Assembly: GCA_948468465.1 (NCBI GenBank)
Contig: CAOKJJ010000259.1
Coordinates: 1-5,421, forward strand
Length of the DNA stretch: 5,421 bases
Direction of reading: 5' to 3'
DNA from: an uncultured Eubacterium sp.
GTDB taxonomy: Bacteria > Bacillota_A > Clostridia > Lachnospirales > Lachnospiraceae
Shown here: one piece after another, positions 1-4,623 of the stretch
How the letters are laid out: each line of letters begins with the position of its first letter
Position numbering within the stretch: the first letter of the stretch is position 1
Made by a program: the position numbers and the translations under genes
The notes under the pieces: model-generated
What the model was told of the DNA's origin: nothing
Seen by the model: the letters and a program-made list of their open reading frames with translations, nothing else
Database searches by the model: none

Positions 1-290
1 GGGTAGTTTTCGCTCCATTTATTAAAATGTGCCTGGCTCTTGGCGATAGGCTTTATGTCAATGTCATTGTCTAAATTAAAATCATAGGTCATGTAAGAAA
101 GCTTCTGGCTGTATGCCTTTAATTCCAGGTCTGATATATCCAGCAGTATCATAAGGTCTACGTCTGATTCTGCATGATAGTCTCCCCTTGCATACGAGCC
201 GAATAAGATAATCTTTTGCAGGCATAAGCCGTATATGTTCCGGACCTCTGCTATATACTGGTCCATTAAATTCTGCATTGCCTGTGGCAT
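1..290 (-). CDS. Minimal nucleotidyltransferase (NTP_transf_2/MNT domain), C-terminus cut by window edge
   Basis: The first 96 residues are visible; the gene runs off the left edge. The reading frame gives ILFGSYARGD at residues 28-37, the GS(x)10DxD signature of the polymerase-beta-like nucleotidyltransferase fold. G31-S32 belong to the glycine-serine loop, and D43 and D45 (in ESDVDLMILLD) are the first two metal-binding carboxylates. DNDIDI at 74-79 supplies the third, probably D76 or D78. Proteins of this family transfer a nucleotide (often AMP) to a protein or small molecule. Stand-alone versions are often MNT antitoxins paired with a HEPN toxin; a partner, if present, would lie left of this window. 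The start at 290 is chosen because GGAGG lies 8 bases upstream (299-303). A strong promoter lies at 354-382, so the gene appears to be transcribed separately from the DUF5688 gene. It could also be an antibiotic nucleotidyltransferase; the truncation prevents a decision. Confidence 0.9.
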   Translation of the reverse strand, partial: MPQAMQNLMDQYIAEVRNIYGLCLQKIILFGSYARGDYHAESDVDLMILLDISDLELKAYSQKLSYMTYDFNLDNDIDIKPIAKSQAHFNKWSENY

Positions 291-298
291 GGTTTATA

Positions 299-303
299 CC
301 TCC
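299..303 (-). promoter_or_regulatory. Ribosome binding site GGAGG for the nucleotidyltransferase
   Basis: On the minus strand GGAGG is followed by 8 bases and then ATG ending at 288. It fixes the start at 290 over the internal in-frame ATG codons at residues 5 and 9. Confidence 0.85.
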
Positions 304-353
304 TGCATACGGTAGTCTAAGATCCAGCAGATGCCGGATTCATTTATATGTTT

Positions 354-382
354 ATCATATCATCCCTGTGATTCAAATTCAA
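354..382 (-). promoter_or_regulatory. Sigma-A type promoter of the nucleotidyltransferase gene
   Basis: On the minus strand TTGAAT (377-382) is followed by a 17-base spacer and TATGAT (354-359). TG one base before the -10 box makes it an extended -10. It lies between the terminator of the upstream gene and the nucleotidyltransferase start, about 60 bases before the start codon. The match to consensus (4/6 at -35, 5/6 at -10, ideal spacing) makes this one of the two best promoters in the window. Confidence 0.7.
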
Positions 383-414
383 TGTATTTTCTTCTGAATA
401 TAAGTTTACAAAAT

Positions 415-451
415 ACAGGGATGTGCCGGCTGTTTTCCGGTACATCCCTGT
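415..451 (-). terminator. Rho-independent terminator after the DUF5688 gene
   Basis: A 15-base-pair stem (415-429 with 437-451, one G-T wobble-type mismatch) closes a 7-base loop. On the minus strand it is followed by ATTTTGT, a modest T tract. It starts 16 bases after the stop codon of the gene ending at 468, and separates that gene from the promoter at 354-382. Confidence 0.75.
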
Positions 452-467
452 TATAATGCATTTATCT

Positions 468-1400
468 TTATACAGCCATTCTAATTTCATGTTTTGCTGA
501 ATCATAATAATAGCAGTTTTCCGATAAGATTTCTTCTTCTGGTACTTCTGTTCCGTTAACTTCTTTCACTAATTGTTTTAGTTCTGATGGGTTCCCCAAA
601 TGTTCCGGTACGATGATAATTTCGTGGATAGAAGCTGGAAGCAGATAGAAGCTGTCAAGTTTTTCAGCTACGGCATTCAGCAGTTTATCATAAAGAATGG
701 ATGCAGCACCATATGTATTACTATGATTTGTCACTACGTAGATTGGCAGTTCGCCGGGTTTTACGCTGGTAAAGTCAAAGCTGTCATATGTGTCTGATTC
801 AGGCGCAGCGTGTAATAAACCGCCAAAAATATCTGATACCGGCATTACGCATCCTCTGCAGAGCAGCGGCGTATTGCTGCTGGCAAGCGAAAACAGTGTT
901 TCTTCATCCACGCCCCAGGTATGTGCCAGGCTGTCAGTAACATTGAGCGTTGCCAGTCCGTTATCTGTCTGTGCCAGGCGGATATAATAGACGATGGACA
1001 AATCCAGATAATCCCGGTGCGGGACTGTGGTCAGCAATTCTCTGTTCATGTGTTTGTTTACCAGCTTATAGCAGATCTTGTCCTTTATACGTGTAAAATC
1101 TTTAATATTATTGGTGTCAATCCCCTTTTCAGCACAGGACAAAGCAGCCATACAGGTGTTGACAATCTGGCCGATAATTGTTTCCAGCGGCTGTCCGGAC
1201 TGGAAAGCATCGAAATACATATCTGTATAGATTGTTGGTGCAATTATTTTATTGCTGCTTGGACAAATGGTAAGCCCAGTACGGTGTACATCGTTGTTTT
1301 TGGTTACATTGACAGGTTCGATACTACACGCCGGAAAGGCTGCTGAGAGCGCAGTATGTACAGCGATTGTAAAGTCATTGATTGTTTTGATTGTTGGCAT
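468..1400 (-). CDS. DUF5688 family protein, 310 residues
   Basis: I recognise this as a DUF5688 protein from its conserved segments: APTIYTDMYFDAF near residue 54, KDKICYKLVN near 106, VPHRDYLDLSIVYY at 126-139, YVVTN at 221-225, YGAASILY at 230-237, YLLPASIHEIIIVP at 252-265, and the C-terminal VKEVNGTEVPEEEILSENCY region at 278-297. No function has been established for this family as far as I know. It is soluble by inspection, with no signal peptide or membrane segment, and about full length. It is common in Lachnospiraceae and similar genomes, often in accessory regions. The open frame extends further upstream, but the start at 1400 is clearly preferred: AAGGAGG lies 7 bases before it, and the longer frame would run through a GC-rich hairpin element. 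It is followed by its own terminator and preceded by the leader repeat at 1428-1467. The family call is from memory of the motif pattern. Confidence 0.9.
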   Translation of the reverse strand: MPTIKTINDFTIAVHTALSAAFPACSIEPVNVTKNNDVHRTGLTICPSSNKIIAPTIYTDMYFDAFQSGQPLETIIGQIVNTCMAALSCAEKGIDTNNIKDFTRIKDKICYKLVNKHMNRELLTTVPHRDYLDLSIVYYIRLAQTDNGLATLNVTDSLAHTWGVDEETLFSLASSNTPLLCRGCVMPVSDIFGGLLHAAPESDTYDSFDFTSVKPGELPIYVVTNHSNTYGAASILYDKLLNAVAEKLDSFYLLPASIHEIIIVPEHLGNPSELKQLVKEVNGTEVPEEEILSENCYYYDSAKHEIRMAV

Positions 1401-1407
1401 ATCTGAT

Positions 1408-1414
1408 CCTCCTT
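1408..1414 (-). promoter_or_regulatory. Ribosome binding site AAGGAGG for the DUF5688 gene
   Basis: A full anti-Shine-Dalgarno match, AAGGAGG, lies 7 bases before ATG at 1398-1400. It decides the start and rules out the longer 345-residue reading that would begin at 1505. Confidence 0.88.
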
Positions 1415-1427
1415 TTGGTGGTTTGAC

Positions 1428-1467
1428 TTTTGATATAATCAGATATGCACCCGTCGCCGGCAGGCGT
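1428..1467 (-). repeat. GC-rich hairpin leader element, copy 1 (upstream of the DUF5688 gene)
   Basis: Read on the minus strand, ACGCCTGCCGGCG is followed by ACGGGTGCAT and then a TGATTATATCAAAA tail. The GC-rich part folds into a hairpin (1448-1466) with a CGGC loop, one bulged A and a G-U pair. A near copy precedes ssb at 4092-4128. It sits 47 bases before the start codon, so it would be in the 5' untranslated leader or overlap the promoter. On the plus strand the same hairpin is followed by six T, so an alternative reading is a terminator that blocks plus-strand transcription. No clear promoter was found for the DUF5688 gene. Confidence 0.6.
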
Positions 1468-1486
1468 TTTTTGCTTGGTAAAAAAG

Positions 1487-1521
1487 AGGATGTACTGGGA
1501 ATCAAATCCCCAGTACATCCT
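1487..1521 (-). terminator. Rho-independent terminator after the 139-residue gene
   Basis: A perfect 13-base-pair stem (1487-1499 with 1509-1521) with a 9-base loop. On the minus strand it is followed after one base by TTTTTT. It begins 6 bases past the stop codon of the gene ending at 1527. This is the cleanest terminator in the window. Confidence 0.9.
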
Positions 1522-1526
1522 GCTGT

Positions 1527-1946
1527 TTAATCTTCAAGTGGACATATATTCTGTTCGTAGTATTCTTCACCCTGGCGGTGCTGGTCATCCAGATATTGCT
1601 GGTAGCTATCGTCTATTGTGTTGCCGTATAGTTGTTTCGTCCAGTCAAATAAAGCGTCTGAATCAAATTGTGAAATGAACAGTACCGGATCTTCGTACTC
1701 AAAATATTCGCTTTCAGCTTCAAATCGTTGCAATCCGGCACGGAGTTTTTCTTTCGGGTATAATTTTGGATTTTCGATTACCTGGTACGGAATGTCGGCT
1801 GCTTCAAAAAATCGTGCTATTGTGTTTGCAAAGTTTTCCGGAATCACAAGCGTATCGTTTTTGTTAGCCGCAAGTTTTACTTCGGTTAGTGGCTGTTTTA
1901 ATTTGACATCTTTTAATGTCATGTATTTTTTATCTGATTCAAACAT
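1527..1946 (-). CDS. Acidic protein of unknown function, 139 residues
   Basis: I do not recognise this protein. It is a soluble, strongly acidic polypeptide: about 28 Asp/Glu against 15 Lys/Arg, with the acidity concentrated after residue 75. It has no signal peptide, membrane segment or cysteine cluster; its single Cys is near the C-terminus (NICPLED). The first 60 residues (KDVKLKQPLTEVKLAANKND..VIPENFANTIARFFEAADIPY) read as a small alpha/beta domain. The second half is rich in Tyr, Phe, Asp and Glu. That this is a real gene is supported by an AAAGG ribosome binding site 9 bases before the start at 1946, a strong promoter at 1968-1997 and a near-perfect terminator directly after the stop. 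A longer frame exists upstream but would begin before the transcription start expected from the promoter. The negative charge would fit a DNA mimic, but nothing else supports that. Confidence 0.8.
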   Translation of the reverse strand: MFESDKKYMTLKDVKLKQPLTEVKLAANKNDTLVIPENFANTIARFFEAADIPYQVIENPKLYPKEKLRAGLQRFEAESEYFEYEDPVLFISQFDSDALFDWTKQLYGNTIDDSYQQYLDDQHRQGEEYYEQNICPLED

Positions 1947-1955
1947 GGTGTTTTT

Positions 1956-1960
1956 CCTTT
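1956..1960 (-). promoter_or_regulatory. Ribosome binding site AAAGG for the 139-residue gene
   Basis: AAAGG in the minus-strand context GAAAGGAAAAACACC lies 9 bases before ATG at 1944-1946. It favours this start over the upstream in-frame Met at 2000, which would lie on the -35 side of the promoter. Confidence 0.7.
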
Positions 1961-1967
1961 CTCGTTG

Positions 1968-1997
1968 ATTATAGCAAATAAAAGCGGTATACGTCCA
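1968..1997 (-). promoter_or_regulatory. Sigma-A promoter with perfect extended -10 for the 139-residue gene
   Basis: On the minus strand TGGACG (1992-1997, 4 of 6 to TTGACA) and an 18-base spacer precede a perfect TATAAT (1968-1973). TG lies one base upstream of the -10 (TGCTATAAT). Expected transcription starts fall about 10-15 bases before the ribosome binding site, giving a very short leader. The -35 and spacer overlap the hairpin at 1984-2020. Confidence 0.75.
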
Positions 1998-2020
1998 CAT
2001 CAGATATGGGCATATACCGC
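1984..2020 (-). terminator. Hairpin with T-rich tail, likely terminator of the ClpX-like gene
   Basis: GCGGTATA (1984-1991) pairs with TATACCGC (2013-2020). The stem continues inward with two more pairs, one mismatch and about five further pairs. On the minus strand it is followed by TTTTATTT. It is the first convincing terminator downstream of the ATPase gene that ends at 2086. The same bases contain the -35 and part of the spacer of the next promoter, so the inverted repeat could also act as an operator. Confidence 0.65.
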
Positions 2021-2028
2021 ATATGTTC

Positions 2029-2080
2029 GCCCGCTCCGGATCGGGCCGGGTTCATGGAGACACTCGCGCCCGCCAGGGCG
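2029..2080 (-). other. Block of GC-rich hairpins between two genes, candidate structured RNA or 3' UTR element
   Basis: Two further hairpins lie between the ATPase stop codon and the terminator. CGCCC (2067-2071) pairs with GGGCG (2076-2080) around a GCCA loop, and GCCCG (2029-2033) pairs with CGGGC (2042-2046) around an 8-base loop containing the self-complementary TCCGGA. The segment is far richer in GC than the genes around it. It encodes nothing obvious and is not a tRNA. I do not recognise the RNA family. Confidence 0.5.
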
Positions 2081-2085
2081 GCTTT

Positions 2086-3558
2086 CTATGCATCCTGTTT
2101 TTCTATTTGTGCAAGATAATTCTTACAGTAGGCAAGCAGCAAATACTTAGCGATTTTCTTGCTATTGCCAAAGTCTGCAGTGTATTCGATTGCTTTGTTT
2201 AAATAATCATTATACATCTGTGCAAGAGGAAAATGTTTATCTGGTATGGCATCCTGTGACAGCATATCTATTTTTTTGTATAATGTCAGCATGGTATGGG
2301 TATCGTTTTCCGGATCAAGAAGCTGTGAGCAGATGGCGGTGGCAATGATACACGCAGCAGCTTCTGGATTTTCTGGCAGTCCGGTTAGTTTGCTGCGGGA
2401 TGGCTTTTTAATCTGTTCTACATACATCAGGATGCTGCCGCGGCTGCCGTTACAGTCAAAGGGGACGGAATAAAGGATGTCACGCTCTATGTCGCCAAGC
2501 CGGTAAATATCTCCCTGGCCGCGCCATTGTCTTTCCGGACGTCCGTTGTATGTATATTTTGCAGCTAACCTGCCATTGGTTACATCCAGCATGATACTGT
2601 CTATGCTTTCGTCGCTGCCAGTTTTATAGATTGCCGGCTGTAATGCAGACGCAACTGTCCTGGAAAGCTGCCTGGCACCTGTACTGGATTGCTGTGCCTG
2701 CTGTGCTGCATGGGCAATGGCTGCATCTGATATGCTTACATGTACACCGATTGGATTTAGAAGGCTGTTGTACTGCTGGATGGGGGATGCTTTGGATTCT
2801 GTCAGTATTTTACGGTATGTATCAGATGTGAATTGCTTAGTTCTGGTTATTAATGAAATCCGTCCCAAAAATTCAGTTGGGATGCCATATTCGTGTAGGT
2901 CTGCTTCGGTAATTGATTCAAACAGATCTTTTTCTGGCTGCTGCTCATGGCTTGAAGCCAGAAAGCCGATGCTCTTTGCACCGTACAGACGTTTGTGGAT
3001 AATCTTTTCAAGTCCTTCAAACGCGCCCAGGCAGACAATGAGCATATAAGATGTGTCAAGTGATACAGTCTGATTGTTTTCACAATGCGTAATTACTCCG
3101 CCTGCCAGGAATGTTAAAAGATTGTTGATCGGCTTGAAACTTGGATCTGTGACACTGGATTTGAAGACTTTGTCTATCTCGTCCAGGCATACGATAGAAA
3201 AAACTGCTTCGGCGTCATTTTTTGCTGTCTGCAAGGCCCGCGCAATAATAGATGACACATTCGTTCCTTTCCAACCGGCGCCGGTCAGTGCGGATGCATC
3301 TGCGATTATTACCGGCAGATCCAGGAGCTGTCCAATCGTTTGTACAGCAAGGGTCTTTCCTGATCCGGACGGGCCAAGACATAATATGTTTTGTTTGGGA
3401 CGGTCTATTGTTTCGCCTGTGTATAGGAAATGCTGGTATCTAAGGTTATGCATCCATGCTGCAGTACACAGGTCTTTCAGGTACTGGTCCTGCCCGATAA
3501 CGGTTTTTTGCAATGCGTTGTATAACGTTTCCGGTGTCTGTCTGTTTACTTCGTCCAT
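2086..3558 (-). CDS. ClpX-like AAA+ ATPase without zinc-binding domain, with a novel C-terminal extension
   Basis: This 490-residue protein aligns by eye with the AAA+ module of ClpX, the unfoldase of the ClpXP protease. TPETLYNALQKTVIGQDQ (8-25) matches the segment where the ClpX AAA+ module begins, so the N-terminal Cys4 zinc-binding domain is absent. Walker A is GPSGSGKT (62-69) and Walker B is IVCLDEID (122-129). The ClpX-type strand LIVCLGAFEGLEKII is at 173-187. PTEFLGR carries the arginine finger (R233), and TGARQL carries sensor 2 (R296). Catalytic residues are intact, so it should hydrolyse ATP and form a hexamer. IGF at 197-199 sits where ClpX has its ClpP-docking loop. The pore loop is GWKG (95-98) instead of GYVG, and the RKH loop region reads GGVITH (153-158). 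Residues from about 335 to 490 match nothing I know. AAGGAG 8 bases upstream supports the start. Substrate unknown. Confidence 0.93.
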   Translation of the reverse strand: MDEVNRQTPETLYNALQKTVIGQDQYLKDLCTAAWMHNLRYQHFLYTGETIDRPKQNILCLGPSGSGKTLAVQTIGQLLDLPVIIADASALTGAGWKGTNVSSIIARALQTAKNDAEAVFSIVCLDEIDKVFKSSVTDPSFKPINNLLTFLAGGVITHCENNQTVSLDTSYMLIVCLGAFEGLEKIIHKRLYGAKSIGFLASSHEQQPEKDLFESITEADLHEYGIPTEFLGRISLITRTKQFTSDTYRKILTESKASPIQQYNSLLNPIGVHVSISDAAIAHAAQQAQQSSTGARQLSRTVASALQPAIYKTGSDESIDSIMLDVTNGRLAAKYTYNGRPERQWRGQGDIYRLGDIERDILYSVPFDCNGSRGSILMYVEQIKKPSRSKLTGLPENPEAAACIIATAICSQLLDPENDTHTMLTLYKKIDMLSQDAIPDKHFPLAQMYNDYLNKAIEYTADFGNSKKIAKYLLLAYCKNYLAQIEKQDA

Positions 3559-3566
3559 ATATCTGT

Positions 3567-3572
3567 CTCCTT
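3567..3572 (-). promoter_or_regulatory. Ribosome binding site AAGGAG for the ClpX-like gene
   Basis: AAGGAG lies 8 bases before ATG at 3556-3558. I saw no convincing promoter between the ssb terminator and this site. The gene may depend on read-through from ssb or on a weak promoter. Confidence 0.8.
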
Positions 3573-3588
3573 ATTTATGATTAGAGAA

Positions 3589-3621
3589 AAGAGTCCGCTA
3601 CCTTACGGACAGTGGACTCTT
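3589..3621 (-). terminator. Hairpin terminator (possibly leaky) after ssb
   Basis: Eleven base pairs (3589-3599 with 3611-3621, one G-U) enclose an 11-base loop. On the minus strand the stem runs into TTTTCTCTAA, a short interrupted T tract. It starts 9 bases after the ssb stop codon. The weak T tract and the lack of a clear promoter for the next gene suggest partial read-through. Confidence 0.6.
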
Positions 3622-3630
3622 ATGTTAGGA

Positions 3631-4041
3631 TTAATTAAAAGGCAACTCGGCATCAATACCGTCCGGAAAATCCATGTATCCTTCGGCATCTGGAGATGGC
3701 TGCGGGGATGGTTCGCTGGATGAAGATGCGTTACGGGACTCGCAAAATTCTTGATTTTCGACAACAACATCTGTTGTATAGACTTTACGGCCGTCACGAT
3801 CTGTGTAACTGCCAGTCTGGATGTGTCCTGTGATAGCGATTTTAATGCCTTTGCGCAAGTATTTTTCTGCAAATTCGGCCGGTTTTCCGAAACATACACA
3901 GCGTATGAAGTCGGCTGACTGTTCTGCGTTTCTAATCATGCGATCTATAGCAAGCGTGTAACGTGCTATGGCAGTATCGTTTTGCGAGTATCGTATTTCC
4001 GGATCTTTTGTTAGACGTCCTGTTAGTATTACTTTATTCAT
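3631..4041 (-). CDS. ssb: Single-stranded DNA-binding protein (SSB), 136 residues
   Basis: This is a bacterial SSB with one OB-fold, binding single-stranded DNA (normally as a tetramer) during replication, recombination and repair. The OB-fold spans roughly 1-103: MNKVILTGRLTKDPEIRY at the start, IARYTLAIDR at 25-34, SADFIRCVCFGKPAEFAEKYLRKG at 42-65, TGHIQTGSYTDRDGRKVYTTDVVVENQEF to residue 99. A short Ser/Pro-rich linker follows (105-118). The acidic tail ends in DGIDAELPFN, close to the usual DDDIPF partner-binding tip but with one extra Asn. At 136 residues it is compact, as SSB paralogues on mobile elements often are. The start at 4041 is set by GGAAGG 8 bases upstream and by the family's usual N-terminus; the longer frame to 4104 adds an unrelated segment. 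It is the first gene left of the repeat array and likely supports replication or transfer of the element. Confidence 0.96.
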   Translation of the reverse strand: MNKVILTGRLTKDPEIRYSQNDTAIARYTLAIDRMIRNAEQSADFIRCVCFGKPAEFAEKYLRKGIKIAITGHIQTGSYTDRDGRKVYTTDVVVENQEFCESRNASSSSEPSPQPSPDAEGYMDFPDGIDAELPFN

Positions 4042-4049
4042 TTGTTTTT

Positions 4050-4055
4050 CCTTCC
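4050..4055 (-). promoter_or_regulatory. Ribosome binding site GGAAGG for ssb
   Basis: GGAAGG ends 8 bases before ATG at 4039-4041. It is weaker than the other sites in the window but correctly spaced, and it selects the canonical MNKVILTG start. Confidence 0.75.
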
Positions 4056-4091
4056 CATGCATATATTCTGATACATGCAGACAGCTTATTT

Positions 4092-4128
4092 TTTTGATAA
4101 TCACCTATACGCCCGCGCCGGCAGGCGT
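4092..4128 (-). repeat. GC-rich hairpin leader element, copy 2 (upstream of ssb)
   Basis: The minus strand repeats the element seen at 1428-1467: ACGCCTGCCGGCG, then CGGGCGTAT, then a TGATTATCAAAA tail. The hairpin (4109-4128) has eight base pairs including one U-G, with a CGGC loop. Relative to copy 1 the stem changes G-U to G-C and drops the bulged A, so pairing is kept. It lies 67 bases before the ssb start. On the plus strand the hairpin is followed by TTTGTTTT, so a terminator facing the array is the alternative. Confidence 0.6.
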
Positions 4129-4200
4129 TTGTTTTAATTTGTTTTGATGGGATGATGATGTGGGAATACAGAGAATAAGGGGTGGGAGTAAAATGAGAAC
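4129..4200. other. Intergenic stretch between the ssb leader and the repeat array
   Basis: Purine-rich on the plus strand around 4147-4190, with no convincing promoter, ORF or hairpin. The ssb promoter should lie here or in the first part of the array, but I could not assign -35 and -10 boxes with confidence. Confidence 0.4.
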
Positions 4201-4623
4201 TGACAGGATAATTGTTACACTTTTGTCTGCTCGAAACGGAATACACGAAAATGCAAGTAAATAAAGGGTTTGTGACTATTACTACGCTCTGTGCTCTGAT
4301 TAGCAAAGTAAAAATACTGACACATAGAAATCCTTTGTACACAGGGAGTTTATGCGAATATTACGTCCATTGTCAGTATTGGCAGTAATTTTTTCAAAAC
4401 CTATATATATAATTATACATAGTATAAAAGAGAGATATATATTTTTTTCTATATATTAAATAAAATAGAATACTGTAAATACTGACAAATGCTGTAAAAG
4501 CCAATAACCATATGTATTCTTGCTGTCAGTATTATTAATTTTAAGTGTAACATTAGTCAGTAATAAGCGTAACATTACAACTATATTTGTGGTGTGTAAT
4601 ATCTTTCTATATAGACGATATTA
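4201..4623. repeat. Tandem repeat unit, copy 1 (423 bp)
   Basis: First unit of the array. The left boundary is sharp: similarity to the later copies begins at TGACAGG. From 4201 to 4344 it differs from copies 2 and 3 at about ten scattered bases; from 4345 to its end it is identical to copy 2. It contains AATACTGACA at 4313 and 4478, the reverse complement TGTCAGTATT at 4371 and 4524, an AT-rich tract at about 4401-4470, and the TAAGYGTAACATTA pair at 4542 and 4564. Confidence 0.97.

Noticed and set aside
600..1346. Several plus-strand frames opposite the DUF5688 gene, up to 141 residues
   Set aside because: They lie entirely inside a well-supported gene on the other strand, lack ribosome binding sites and read as random translation.
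2029..2080. tRNA gene in the GC-rich block (GGGTTC resembles a T-loop)
   Set aside because: No acceptor stem, anticodon arm or D-arm can be assembled around it on either strand.
2850..3899. Minus-strand frames at 2850-3083 and 3603-3899
   Set aside because: They overlap the ClpX-like and ssb genes in another frame, and those two genes are certain.
4193..4264. Short plus-strand frame (ATG AGA ACT...) of 23 residues at the array's left edge, preceded by GGGGTGGGAG
   Set aside because: The purine-rich stretch looks like a ribosome binding site, but the frame straddles the array boundary, is very short and is absent as such from the other copies.
4313..4380. Insertion-sequence ends (inverted AATACTGACA/TGTCAGTATT)
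   Set aside because: The arms enclose only 48 bases, no transposase is present and no target-site duplication is seen; the pairs recur in each unit as ordered sites.
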